Source: Bacteroidaceae bacterium | GTDB lineage: Bacteria; Bacteroidota; Bacteroidia; Bacteroidales; Bacteroidaceae | Length of the DNA stretch: 64,000 nucleotides | Direction: 5' to 3' | NCBI GenBank assembly: GCA_017451695.1 | Contig: JAFTNW010000014.1 | Span: 1 to 64,000, forward strand | Shown here: positions 1 through 8,555 of the stretch, in pieces | Layout of the letters: each line of letters starts with the position of its first letter | Position numbering within the stretch: position 1 is the first letter of the stretch | The notes under the pieces: generated by a model | Database searches by the model: none | Seen by the model: only the letters and a program-made list of their open reading frames with translations | Told to the model about the DNA's origin: nothing | Position numbers and translations under genes: made by a program

Positions 1-1154
1 AATATAACCGCCCTCTCACTATGGTGCTCGACTACATATCTATGAAGCTCGACAACACCACTTGGGAAGTTTACACAGGAGGCAACCCCGGTTTCAACAC
101 ACTGCGCCTCATAAAGGAACTGCCAAGTTGCGACAAAGCCTGCCTTGTGGTAAGAGACGAAGAGAGGAATGTGCCGTTTTCGGCTACAGGCGATGGCCTC
201 GGTATGGAAACTGCGATTTTAGGGCTTAATGTGAGCGACGAATTTTGGCAGATATTCGATTTTGAGTTTATAACCGGTGCGCCAATGCTCACAAATGGAG
301 AAAAACTAACCGTAGATGAGGGTATGTGCGTAATATCGGAGAGTTTTGCAAAAAAACTCTATGGCACTACCGATGTGGTGGGCAGGGATTTATATATTCA
401 CGCACTCAAAGCATGCGGAATATGCGGTGTGGTTAAAGATGTGTCGGGTGTAATGACTGCCACCGCTGCCGATATATATATGCCCTTGCAAAATTTTGAA
501 GAAGGGAAGAGCCTTACCGGTTACTACAGTGGCGAGCAAATGTTCATTACCACCGACAACCCCGAATCGCTCAAAAGCGAGGTAGCCGACCTTGTGGCAC
601 GTTACGACCAAGCCGATTTGGAAAATAAGGATTATGAACTGTACGGGCAGCCCCACAGCTATACACACTATGCATTGGGCAACTACTCATTCAAGATGGA
701 CGACCTTGAAAACAATGTATGGGATATTGTGAAACGCATTCTCTTTCTGCTCATTATACCGGCGTTGAACCTATGCGCGCTCATTTCGTCGCGAATGGAC
801 GAGAGGATTGCTGAATTCGGTGTGCGCAAGGCCTACGGCGCAAGCAGTTGGCAATTGGTGAAGCAGGTTCTTTGCGAGAACCTTTTCCTCACCTGCGTGG
901 GAGGCCTTGCAGGCATTATAATATCATATATAGTTGTGTGCAATGCCAACGATTGGATATTTCAGGTAATAAGCATAGCTCCTAACATAGATAGCGGGTA
1001 TGGGCAATACATAACCCCCGAAATGCTCTTTAACATACCGCTTGTATTAACCATATTCCTGCTGTGCGTGGTGCTCAACCTTATATCGGCACTTGCGCCC
1101 GCGCTGTGGGCACTGAAGAACCCTATTGTATATTCATTAAACAGCAAGAGATAA
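1..1154 (+). CDS. ABC transporter permease, FtsX/MacB type (5' partial)
   Basis: Inner-membrane permease subunit of a MacB/LolC-like ABC exporter. The frame is open back to the window edge (codons for Y-N-R-P-L-T precede the first ATG at 21), and the N-terminal membrane helix expected for this family is absent, so the gene starts outside the window. Visible parts are a periplasmic MacB_PCD-like domain (about residues 1-230 from that ATG) and a C-terminal FtsX domain with three hydrophobic segments near 235-255, 285-310 and 340-365. The motif EFGVRKAYGAS after the first of these helices is typical of FtsX permeases. The next permease starts 3 bp after the stop. The substrate cannot be told from sequence. 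Confidence 0.85.
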   Translation, partial: YNRPLTMVLDYISMKLDNTTWEVYTGGNPGFNTLRLIKELPSCDKACLVVRDEERNVPFSATGDGLGMETAILGLNVSDEFWQIFDFEFITGAPMLTNGEKLTVDEGMCVISESFAKKLYGTTDVVGRDLYIHALKACGICGVVKDVSGVMTATAADIYMPLQNFEEGKSLTGYYSGEQMFITTDNPESLKSEVADLVARYDQADLENKDYELYGQPHSYTHYALGNYSFKMDDLENNVWDIVKRILFLLIIPALNLCALISSRMDERIAEFGVRKAYGASSWQLVKQVLCENLFLTCVGGLAGIIISYIVVCNANDWIFQVISIAPNIDSGYGQYITPEMLFNIPLVLTIFLLCVVLNLISALAPALWALKNPIVYSLNSKR

Positions 1155-1157
1155 AAA

Positions 1158-2459
1158 ATGATTACAACAATTATAAAACAGCTGTGGAACAAACGCCGCG
1201 CAAATGCGTGGATATTCATAGAACTTGTGTTGGCGGCATATTTCCTGTGGAGTGTTACTGACAGCCTCTACTTCTACACCGGCAACTACCTTACCCCCGA
1301 TGGGCACACCGCTCACGAGTGTTATGTGGTGGAGGTGGATTATGGTATAATATTAGGCGAGGGTGATACCTACATCAGGCAGACTCCTGAGATGCGCCGT
1401 GCCAACTACATAGATATTGTGAAGGCCGTGCGCAGCCTGCCCGAGGTTGCATACTACTGCATAGCAGCAAAGAATTCGATACCCGGCAGCAGTTTCAGCA
1501 CCGACAAGGGAGCATTGGAGCTCAAGAGCGAGCTTGCCGATTGGATAACCTTTGTTTCACTGCCCGAGCTGGGCGATGAGCAACCCTTTGCCACCTTTGG
1601 AATAGAAGATGCTGCAACAGGGGAAACCATTGTTTTGCCATCGACAAGAGGTAACAATTATATATACGTATCGGAGGAGTATGCAAAAGCCCTCTATGGC
1701 ACTGCTGAGGTAAAAGGGAGAGAGGTGGAATTTGGTTCAAAACATATAATAGCAGGGGTATATAAGGACTACAAGACAAGCAACAAATATTACACCCCAT
1801 TGGAGCACTCCATCATTACGTTTACACCCGAAATGAGGACTGCGGGCGATGCCTATCAGGATATTGAAGATAGATATCACTTGGTTATAAGATTGAAGGA
1901 GGGGGTTAATCGCGCAGCATTTGAGAAACGCTTTAACGAGGAGATAGCCCCCACCCTGCGCTACGGTTATTTCCGTTGCCACGGAATAAAAAAGGTGAGC
2001 GATATACAAAAGGAACTTATGAAAATGACCGGTGGCGAGGGGGATATGAAGATGAACATTGCGCTCTCGCTCTTTGCACTTGGCTGTGTGTTCCTTGGCA
2101 TGGTAGGTTGTTTTTGGATAAGGGCAAATGCCCGTCGCGGCGAGGCGGCTCTTATGCGCTGCGTGGGAGCAAGCCGCAAAAGAGTTATTACGCAGTTCCT
2201 TGCCGAGGCTGCCATGCTTGTAACACTAGCCTACATTGTGGTGGCACCGTTCCTTGTAGAAACAGCCAAAGGGTCGTTGTACTACAACAAGGCGTTTGAG
2301 ATGGGATATATCATAAGTTTTTACTTGGAGAAAATTCCCCATTTCATTATGCACACAGGGTGCAACTACGCAATAATACTCTCCACCGCACTCATTGGAA
2401 CATTTATTGCGGTGAACAAGGTTATTGAGCAGCACCCTGCCGAGGCACTGAAAGATTAA
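1158..2459 (+). CDS. ABC transporter permease, FtsX/MacB type
   Basis: Second permease of the cluster, 433 residues and complete. An N-terminal membrane helix (about residues 15-40) is followed by a periplasmic MacB_PCD-like domain (45-290) and three C-terminal helices (about 295-320, 350-370, 400-420). The cytoplasmic motif RRGEAALMRCVGASRKRV after the first C-terminal helix is the FtsX signature. It overlaps functionally with the upstream permease, from which it is separated by only 3 bp, so the two probably form a heterodimer driven by the ATPase encoded at 2597. Bacteroidales genomes carry many such paired permeases; the transported molecule is unknown. Confidence 0.85.
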   Translation: MITTIIKQLWNKRRANAWIFIELVLAAYFLWSVTDSLYFYTGNYLTPDGHTAHECYVVEVDYGIILGEGDTYIRQTPEMRRANYIDIVKAVRSLPEVAYYCIAAKNSIPGSSFSTDKGALELKSELADWITFVSLPELGDEQPFATFGIEDAATGETIVLPSTRGNNYIYVSEEYAKALYGTAEVKGREVEFGSKHIIAGVYKDYKTSNKYYTPLEHSIITFTPEMRTAGDAYQDIEDRYHLVIRLKEGVNRAAFEKRFNEEIAPTLRYGYFRCHGIKKVSDIQKELMKMTGGEGDMKMNIALSLFALGCVFLGMVGCFWIRANARRGEAALMRCVGASRKRVITQFLAEAAMLVTLAYIVVAPFLVETAKGSLYYNKAFEMGYIISFYLEKIPHFIMHTGCNYAIILSTALIGTFIAVNKVIEQHPAEALKD

Positions 2460-2481
2460 GAAATTAAATGCAAAGGGATAG

Positions 2482-2502
2482 AATCTCGGATTGAGATTTT
2501 TC
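2482..2502 (+). terminator. Weak terminator-like hairpin inside a dispersed-repeat fragment
   Basis: Six-base arms AATCTC (2482-2487) and GAGATT (2493-2498) with a 5-nt loop are followed by a short T run. The stretch 2484-2525 also resembles sequence at 5311-5350 (GAGATTT.TCC...ATGACAAA), so it may be a dispersed repeat rather than a dedicated terminator. Confidence 0.35.
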
Positions 2503-2596
2503 CTCCCTTCAGTCGTCAAAATGACAAAGCAGTGTGGTTTGTATATAACCCCATAAAAAGATAAAGTATTAAAGTAACAATTAAAATAATAGTATT

Positions 2597-3262
2597 ATGA
2601 TTAAACTGACAGGAATCAACAAGATTTATCGTACAGACACCATTGAGACACAAGCTCTGGAGAATGTAAACATTGAGGTAAAAAAGGGAGAGTTCGTAAG
2701 CATTATGGGCCCTTCGGGTTGTGGAAAATCCACACTGCTCAACATAATAGGCCTGCTCGACGAACCCACAGGCGGCACGGTGGAGATTGCCGGATGCGAC
2801 ACCACGGGAATGAAGGACAAGGAGATGGCAGATTTCCGTAACCGCACACTTGGGTTCGTATTCCAGAGTTTCCACCTTATAAACTCGCTCAATGTGATAG
2901 ACAATGTGGAACTGCCACTGCTCTACCGCGGTGTAAAGCGCAGCGAACGCCGCAGGCTTGCCAAGGAGATGCTCGAGCGCGTGGGGCTGAGCCACCGTAT
3001 GTATCATATGCCGTCGCAACTATCGGGCGGTCAGTGCCAGCGTGTGGCCATTGCCCGTGCCATCATAGGCAACCCTGAGATTATCCTTGCCGATGAGCCC
3101 ACCGGTAACCTCGACTCAAAGATGGGAGCTGAAATCATGGATATTCTGCACACGCTGAACAAGGAGGATGGGCGCACCATAGTGATGGTTACTCACAATG
3201 AGGAGCAGGCGAAGCAGACCTCGCGCACAATACGTTTCTTTGACGGCCGACAGGTTGAATAA
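2597..3262 (+). CDS. ABC transporter ATP-binding protein, LolD/MacB type
   Basis: ATPase of 221 residues, the usual length for LolD-like proteins, that powers the adjacent permeases. Walker A is GPSGCGKST (about residues 38-46), the Q-loop is FVFQSF, the signature is LSGGQCQRVAIARA (about 142-155), Walker B is ILADEPTGNLD and the switch histidine is in VMVTHN. The QCQ variant of the usual LSGGQQQR is a mild oddity. It lies 137 bp after the second permease, so it may have its own transcription start, and a strong hairpin follows 15 bp after its stop. Confidence 0.93.
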   Translation: MIKLTGINKIYRTDTIETQALENVNIEVKKGEFVSIMGPSGCGKSTLLNIIGLLDEPTGGTVEIAGCDTTGMKDKEMADFRNRTLGFVFQSFHLINSLNVIDNVELPLLYRGVKRSERRRLAKEMLERVGLSHRMYHMPSQLSGGQCQRVAIARAIIGNPEIILADEPTGNLDSKMGAEIMDILHTLNKEDGRTIVMVTHNEEQAKQTSRTIRFFDGRQVE

Positions 3263-3277
3263 TATTTCTCATAACGC

Positions 3278-3317
3278 AAACACCGGTGGGCCGGTATATA
3301 AACCCGCCGGTGTTTTT
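3278..3317 (+). terminator. Intrinsic terminator between the ABC ATPase and the TolC-like gene
   Basis: Arms of 13 bases at 3278-3290 and 3303-3315 pair with a single mismatch and run into five T residues. The hairpin lies 15 bp after the ATPase stop and about 13 bp before the chosen start of the TolC-like gene, so it may end the first message or modulate read-through. Confidence 0.75.
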
Positions 3318-3330
3318 AATTATTTGCCCT

Positions 3331-4800
3331 ATGAAAAGGTTACCACTTATAATATTGTTTCTTGCAACCATAGTGCCCGCAAGCGTGGCAAGCGACACAC
3401 TGCGCCTCACGCTCGACGATGCGATAGTGATGGCCCGCACCCGCAGCCTCGATGCAGCAGTTGCGCTCGACGAACTGCGTGCAGCCTATTGGCAGTATCG
3501 CAGTTACAAAGCCAACTTGCTGCCCGAGGTAAAGATTAGCGGTACGACACCCTACCTGAGCCGCAGCTATAGCAGTTACCAAAACAGCGATGGCACATAC
3601 ACGTTTGTGCGTAATAACTATCTCGAGGGCAACGGGCGCATAAGCGTGCAACAGAATTTGTGGTTCACAGGTGGCAGTATATCGCTAAACAGTTCGCTCA
3701 ATTACCTGAACACATTGAGCGGCAGCGGCAACAAACGTTTTATGATAACACCTGTATCGCTCACACTCAACCAACCACTGTTCGGTGTGAACCATCTGAA
3801 ATGGAACCGCCGAATAGAACCGGTGCGCTATGCCGAGGCAAAGGCTAATTTCCTCACTGAAACCGAGGAGATTACAATGAGTTGCATAAGCTACTTTTTC
3901 GGGTTGCTAATAGCCACGGAAAATGTGAACATAGCCAGGCAAAACCTTGCCAATGCGCAAAAACTATATGAGGTTGCAATAACCAAACGCAAGATGGGCA
4001 AGATTAGCGAAAACGATTTGCTACAGATGCGCCTGAATGTGCTCAATGCCGAGGCCGACCTCGCAAGCTACGAAAGCAACCTCAAAACAGCCGATTTCAA
4101 CCTGCACACCTTCCTGAACATTGACGACAACATAAAGATATCGTTGCAACTGCCCGAAAGGCTGACAAGCAACAAACTGCAATACGACGAGGTGCTCGAA
4201 AAGGCGCTTGCCAACAATGCTTTGATAAAGAATTTTGAACGGCGTCGCCTGCAGGCCGACTATAACGTGGCTAATGCTAAAAGTGCCCTTCGCGATATAA
4301 GCCTCACTGCGCAAATTGGTTATAGCGGTACCGACAGCAAGATTGGTGCGGCATATGACAACCTGCTCGACAACCAGATTGTGAATGTGGGAATAAGTAT
4401 TCCAATACTTGATTGGGGGAAACGACGCGGCCAGATAAAGGTGGCCGAGAGTAACCGCGAGGTAACGCTCAACCGCATAAAGCAGGAGATGCGCAACTTC
4501 CACAGCAACCTTTTCATTCTTGTGGAGCAGTTCAACAAACAACAAAGAAAACTTGAAATAGCACGTGAGGCCGATGAGATTGCCGGCAGACGATACTATA
4601 CCAACATGGAGACCTTTATGATTGGAAAAATAAGCACGCTCGACCTTAACGATGCACAGATAAGCAAAGACCAAACACGCCGCAACCACCTGTACGAATT
4701 ACAGAATTATTGGTATTATTATTACAAGATACGCAGTATTGCGCTATGGGATTTTGAGCGCAACTGCGACATTAACACCGATATTGAGAAACTGATGTAA
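3331..4800 (+). CDS. TolC-family outer membrane efflux protein
   Basis: Outer-membrane channel partner of an ABC or RND exporter, 489 residues from the chosen start. I start it at the ATG of MKRLPLIILFLATIVPASVA, which gives a clean signal peptide. An ATG 45 bp upstream in the same frame falls inside the terminator hairpin and adds a non-signal stretch. Two outer-membrane-efflux (OEP) repeats are visible as long helical regions (about residues 180-260 and 370-470), with the central sequence NVGISIPILDWGKRRGQIKVA being typical. Its place after the FtsX permeases and ATPase suggests a tripartite exporter, although no periplasmic adaptor gene is in view. Confidence 0.85.
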   Translation: MKRLPLIILFLATIVPASVASDTLRLTLDDAIVMARTRSLDAAVALDELRAAYWQYRSYKANLLPEVKISGTTPYLSRSYSSYQNSDGTYTFVRNNYLEGNGRISVQQNLWFTGGSISLNSSLNYLNTLSGSGNKRFMITPVSLTLNQPLFGVNHLKWNRRIEPVRYAEAKANFLTETEEITMSCISYFFGLLIATENVNIARQNLANAQKLYEVAITKRKMGKISENDLLQMRLNVLNAEADLASYESNLKTADFNLHTFLNIDDNIKISLQLPERLTSNKLQYDEVLEKALANNALIKNFERRRLQADYNVANAKSALRDISLTAQIGYSGTDSKIGAAYDNLLDNQIVNVGISIPILDWGKRRGQIKVAESNREVTLNRIKQEMRNFHSNLFILVEQFNKQQRKLEIAREADEIAGRRYYTNMETFMIGKISTLDLNDAQISKDQTRRNHLYELQNYWYYYYKIRSIALWDFERNCDINTDIEKLM

Positions 4801-5718
4801 GGTGCACAGCCGTGCGTTAAGAGTGCTCCGTTTTTCAACTAAGCTGCAAAAGTTGGAGAACACCTGAATAAATTGCATTGATAGACGAGCGTAAAAGCGA
4901 TTAAAGTTTCTTTAATATCCTCGGTGGCCCATGAGCTGTTCTTTGTTTCATCTTATTTCTTTTTACCTCCTTTTTGTCGCACAAAAAGGAGCAAAAAGGC
5001 CCAGCACAGAAGCAAAATCAGTCATAATAGCTTTTGCTCACAAGTCGCAAGCGACATTCTTCGGTCAGCTATTATTTGTCATTAAATCTTTTTCATTGCT
5101 CTTTTGGGTGCTGTGCAACTCGTTCAGTTATCCCCGCCACGGCGTGTATAACTAACACTCACACAATGCTCGCACTATTTCCAAAAGAGCAATGCGATTT
5201 AATTGTGATTTTGACAGTGCCGGTTGTTTTTTAGAGTTACTCTTGCTTGTGAGCCTAAAACTATCGTCATTGTTATGCCAAACGGATGTGAGGCATCTCA
5301 TGTGTGCTTGTCGAGATTTCTCCACTACGTGTTCGAAATGACAAAACTACGTTTTGTTATCGGTGAGTTTTGCAGTGAACGTCGAGGGTGGCCCTCCCTC
5401 CCCTCAGTCACATCGTGACAGCTCCCCTCGGGCAGGGGTGCAGTTAAAGTGATGCCCCGCGGTGCACGAAAGGCAAAACGAGCCAATGACCTTGCAAATG
5501 TAGAATGATAAAAAGTGTCATGCCGAACCGAAGGGAGGCATCTCTGTTCTCTGTACTCTGTTATCTGTACTCTATTTATAAATTCCTCGGTGGCCCATGA
5601 GTTTTTAGATTTCATCTGCTTATAATAACTGCGCCCTGCGTCTTCATTGGTGCGCATTAAAGCTTTTAGGAAAACAACCGACAATCAGCACCGAGGATTT
5701 AGAGCAAGCCACACACCT
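4801..5718. repeat. Gene-free mosaic of direct and inverted repeats
   Basis: No convincing gene lies in these 918 bp. An 18-bp direct repeat (TCCTCGGTGGCCCATGAG) occurs at 4918-4935 and 5584-5601. Hairpins include CTCCTTTTTGT-CGC-ACAAAAAGGAG near 4970-4994, ATAATAGCT/AGCTATTAT near 5025-5073, a 14-base inverted pair at 5094-5107 and 5181-5194, and GTCAC/GTGAC near 5407-5419. Two related phrases containing GAGGCATCTC sit near 5290 and 5540, and 5311-5350 resembles 2484-2525. This looks like accumulated non-coding dispersed elements; ORFs crossing it have no recognisable product. Confidence 0.6.
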
Positions 5719-6483
5719 TTACTGAATCTCAATCTGCAAACAGTCGTAGGCAAGATGCACACCCGCAGGCAAGCACTTTTCAATCTTGGCGTGGAGACCG
5801 ATGTGGTGCATCATGTGCGTGAAATAAGTATCGCGTGGCTTTATCTGCTCCACCACGCGCAAAGCCTCCAACACCGTCTGATGTGTGCGGTGGGGCTTGG
5901 AGAAACGCAACGCGTTTATGACAAGCACCTCCACACCGCGCAGTTTATCGAGCTCGGCCGGCTCTATGTAACTCATGTCTGTTATATATGCCAACTTGCC
6001 AAAGCGATAACCAAGAATAGGGAACATGCCATGGAACACCCTTACCGGGGTAACCTCTACGCCACAAACAAAAAAGGGAGAATCGGGATCTATGACATTG
6101 AGCGCAATATTTGCCGTGCCGGGATATTTTTTAGGGCCAAAGCAATATGGGTACATGGCATGCACCTGCATCTCGGTCTCGCGGTCGGCATAAATGGGTA
6201 TCTCTTTGCCACGGCAGAAGGGACGCAAATCGTCTATTCCTCCAATATGGTCGTAATGCTTATGTGTCAGCAACAGAGCATCTATTTTAGGGAAAGGGGT
6301 ACGTAGCATCTGTGTGCGAAAATCGGGGCCGCAATCTATGAGTATGTGCGCACCACCCGCCTCTAACATAGCCGAACAACGCAAACGTGCATCGCGCGCA
6401 TCGGTGGATGTGCACACCTCGCACGAGCAACCAAGCTCGGGCACTCCCGTGGATGTTCCTGTTCCAAGAAAAGTGAGTTTCAT
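5719..6483 (-). CDS. MBL-fold metallo-hydrolase, PhnP-like
   Basis: Metallo-beta-lactamase fold hydrolase of 254 residues, related to PhnP-type cyclic phosphodiesterases. The N-terminal LGTGTSTGVPELGC and the following CEVC match the PhnP-like subgroup, and THKHYDHIGG (about residues 73-82) is the metal-binding HxHxDH motif. Further ligands are probably the His in RVFHGMF, the Asp in ITDMS and the late His in MMHHIG. I start at the ATG at 6483; a GTG two codons upstream is less likely. It begins 5 bp after the murB stop, so the two are probably co-transcribed. The true substrate is not known. Confidence 0.85.
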   Translation of the reverse strand: MKLTFLGTGTSTGVPELGCSCEVCTSTDARDARLRCSAMLEAGGAHILIDCGPDFRTQMLRTPFPKIDALLLTHKHYDHIGGIDDLRPFCRGKEIPIYADRETEMQVHAMYPYCFGPKKYPGTANIALNVIDPDSPFFVCGVEVTPVRVFHGMFPILGYRFGKLAYITDMSYIEPAELDKLRGVEVLVINALRFSKPHRTHQTVLEALRVVEQIKPRDTYFTHMMHHIGLHAKIEKCLPAGVHLAYDCLQIEIQ

Positions 6484-6488
6484 GGGCA

Positions 6489-7496
6489 CTATTCTATTAC
6501 GTTTACCTCCATTTTAAGTTCCACACCAAAACGGGCACGGACAGAATTGCACACCTCGGTGGCAAAGGCTATCACTTGTGCACCGGTGGCACCGCCGCGG
6601 TTTATCACCACCAATGCCTGATGTTCATATACGCCCACCGTGGGGTGCGGGTTCTGTTTCCAACCGCACTGTTCAATGAGCCATCCCGCCGATAGTTTCA
6701 CACCATCGGGCACATTGTATTGCGGCATTTGCGGATAGAGCGCGGCAAGCTCGTCGGCCTTTGCGGCAGAAACAACGGGGTTCATAAAGAAACTGCCTGC
6801 ACTGCCTATATTTTCGGGGGCTGGCAATTTTGCTGCACGTATCTCGCACACTGCACGGCGCACATTGGCAAGCGTGGCACCGCCAAGGGCCTCTACCCTC
6901 TCCTTTATATTTCCGTATGTGAGTTTATAATCGCCACTCTTTTTGAGCTTATATGTAACGTATGTGATTACGTTTTTTCCTTTCTCCTCGGCTTTGAAGA
7001 TGCTCATTCGATAGGCGAAACGGCAATCGCCTTGCGTGAAGGTACGTTTTGAACCATCGGCTACGGCAAGCGCCTCTACACGGTGAATGAGCTCGCCCGC
7101 CTCCACGCCGTATGCACCCACGTTCTGCACCGCACTTGCACCTACCTCACCCGGAATTGCCGAGAGGTTTTCAAGCCCATGCCAGCCGTTATTTACGGTA
7201 TATTCGACAAGGCTGTCCCAATTCACACCGCTACCAACGCGCAACAGAACGGTATCGGAATCATCGGCCACCACAGCCATATCCATAATGGCCGAGTGCA
7301 GCACCGTACCCGCAAAATCGTTCACAAACAGCAGGTTACTGCCGCCACCAATCACAAGTAGCGGGGCATCCACTCCGTTTTTCAGGAGTGTTGCAAGTTC
7401 ATCCTCGGTGGAGAATTCTATGAATTTTGCTGCCTTTGCTTCAATGCCGAAGGTATTGTGCCCAAGCAAGGAGTATGATGTATGTTCTTTTATCAT
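6489..7496 (-). CDS. murB: UDP-N-acetylenolpyruvoylglucosamine reductase
   Basis: FAD- and NADPH-dependent cytoplasmic enzyme that reduces UDP-GlcNAc-enolpyruvate to UDP-MurNAc for peptidoglycan synthesis. The 335-residue product from the ATG at 7496 starts MIKEHTSYSLLGHNTFG, as in type I MurB; an in-frame extension upstream has no family match. Motifs are VIGGGSNLLF (FAD binding), ENLSAIPGEVGASAVQNVGA, YRMSIFK with the catalytic Arg, GSAGSFFMNP with the catalytic Ser, and the C-terminal LKMEVNVI where the catalytic Glu is expected. The gene is followed directly by the metallo-hydrolase. Confidence 0.95.
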   Translation of the reverse strand: MIKEHTSYSLLGHNTFGIEAKAAKFIEFSTEDELATLLKNGVDAPLLVIGGGSNLLFVNDFAGTVLHSAIMDMAVVADDSDTVLLRVGSGVNWDSLVEYTVNNGWHGLENLSAIPGEVGASAVQNVGAYGVEAGELIHRVEALAVADGSKRTFTQGDCRFAYRMSIFKAEEKGKNVITYVTYKLKKSGDYKLTYGNIKERVEALGGATLANVRRAVCEIRAAKLPAPENIGSAGSFFMNPVVSAAKADELAALYPQMPQYNVPDGVKLSAGWLIEQCGWKQNPHPTVGVYEHQALVVINRGGATGAQVIAFATEVCNSVRARFGVELKMEVNVIE

Positions 7497-7985
7497 TTCA
7501 GTGTGCCGATGGCCTTTTGGCCATCTTATTGCGAAATTACTATTTTCTTGCAACATACACAAAAAGATTTTCCAAAAACAAAATGCAAAACATTCATTGG
7601 GCAGACACATTGGCCTGCCCCTACTGCCTAACGAAATCGAGCAAGCGCTTGCTTTGCAAAAATAGTTTCACTACATTTGCATTGTTCTTGGGGCATCACC
7701 CTGTGAACAAACATAATTTAACAGGTGTTTTTGAATTATCTTTTATTCTTAAATTCTCGCAAAATTTAGGCTGTAGCAAAGATAATTGCATTAGCACCAC
7801 ACATTGGTATGTACAGCCATTATTGTGGCTTATTACATAACCTTTGGTGTGGGCTATTGTTGTTATCCGCTACAAGGGCAATGCGAGAAGCCTAAGAATA
7901 GGGTAAGGGCAATAAGTTCCCACACCTTATTTATTTACAGGCTCTTATCGGGGAATTGTAAGAGCAAAAAAGGCTCAACAATGTT
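7497..7985. other. Intergenic region with divergent promoter candidates
   Basis: No gene seen in 489 bp between murB (-) and the orphan gene (+). A plus-strand TACATTTG (7672-7679) has a TTTG 15 nt upstream, shorter than the usual spacing. About 45 nt downstream a bulged hairpin (CACCCTGT/ACAGGTG, about 7699-7730) runs into five T residues. On the minus strand CAAAGATA at 7777-7784 reads TATCTTTG and could serve murB with a long leader. None has a good -33 box, so these are only candidates. Confidence 0.4.
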
Positions 7986-8501
7986 ATGAGAAATCCCAAG
8001 CAGCGACCGCTTAACTCAAAAGAAGAGGAAGAGGAGATAGAATACCTAAAACACTTGGACCGATGCCATGTAGAACAAACACTTATCCCGGCAATAATAT
8101 CCGGCATCAATGCCGGTTTAATGACAAAAGGCGAACTATTTGATATAGCATCTTGGAAAAAGATGATTTATAAATATGAGAATAGAGATTTCTACTTTGA
8201 ATGGGACAAAGTCAGTATATTGCAACTTCCCATCTATAAGGAATGCAGAATAATCATATACAAATTTGCAAAGCCTGTGAAAATGCCCGAAGTAAAGTAC
8301 GCAGCAGTGATTATAGACAATATATTCAATATTCTATACTATTATACCCTTGAGCTTTCAATAGGGAACGCGTGGGTGTTGTGGGGAAAAGACAAAGAAC
8401 ATCTATTTAATTATGGTGAAGCAAAGAGTGGCGAACTGAAAGATTTTATTCTGTGGCTGAAGAAGAATATAAAAAGAAACAGAGAGCAATATAATATATA
8501 A
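7986..8501 (+). CDS. Hypothetical protein, A+T-rich orphan
   Basis: Protein of 171 residues that I do not recognise. It has no signal peptide or membrane helix. An acidic, Lys-rich N-terminus (SKEEEEEIEYLKHLDRC) precedes a mixed region rich in aromatic residues, with a C-terminal segment reading WVLWGKDKEHLFNYGE and a basic tail. The gene is visibly richer in A+T, with different codon choice (ATA, AAA, TTA), than its neighbours, which hints at acquisition by transfer. It stands alone on the plus strand between two minus-strand units and ends inside a perfect 24-bp hairpin. The compact soluble form would fit many things, including immunity-type proteins, but nothing in the sequence establishes that. 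Confidence 0.7.
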   Translation: MRNPKQRPLNSKEEEEEIEYLKHLDRCHVEQTLIPAIISGINAGLMTKGELFDIASWKKMIYKYENRDFYFEWDKVSILQLPIYKECRIIIYKFAKPVKMPEVKYAAVIIDNIFNILYYYTLELSIGNAWVLWGKDKEHLFNYGEAKSGELKDFILWLKKNIKRNREQYNI

Positions 8502-8547
8502 ATGAACAGAACACCTTGGCAGTTGCCAAGGTGTTCTGTTCATTTAT
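8498..8547. terminator. Bidirectional terminator, perfect 24-bp stem
   Basis: Arms at 8498-8521 and 8524-8547 are perfectly complementary around a GT loop. The stem includes the stop codon of the orphan gene (8499-8501) and ends 8 bp before the stop of the converging hemolysin-III gene, so it probably serves both. Confidence 0.85.
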
Positions 8548-8555
8548 CATTAAAA

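Noticed and set aside
4931-5234. Overlapping 66-74-codon frames in the repeat mosaic
   Set aside because: They are translations of hairpin and repeat sequence and show no protein-like pattern.
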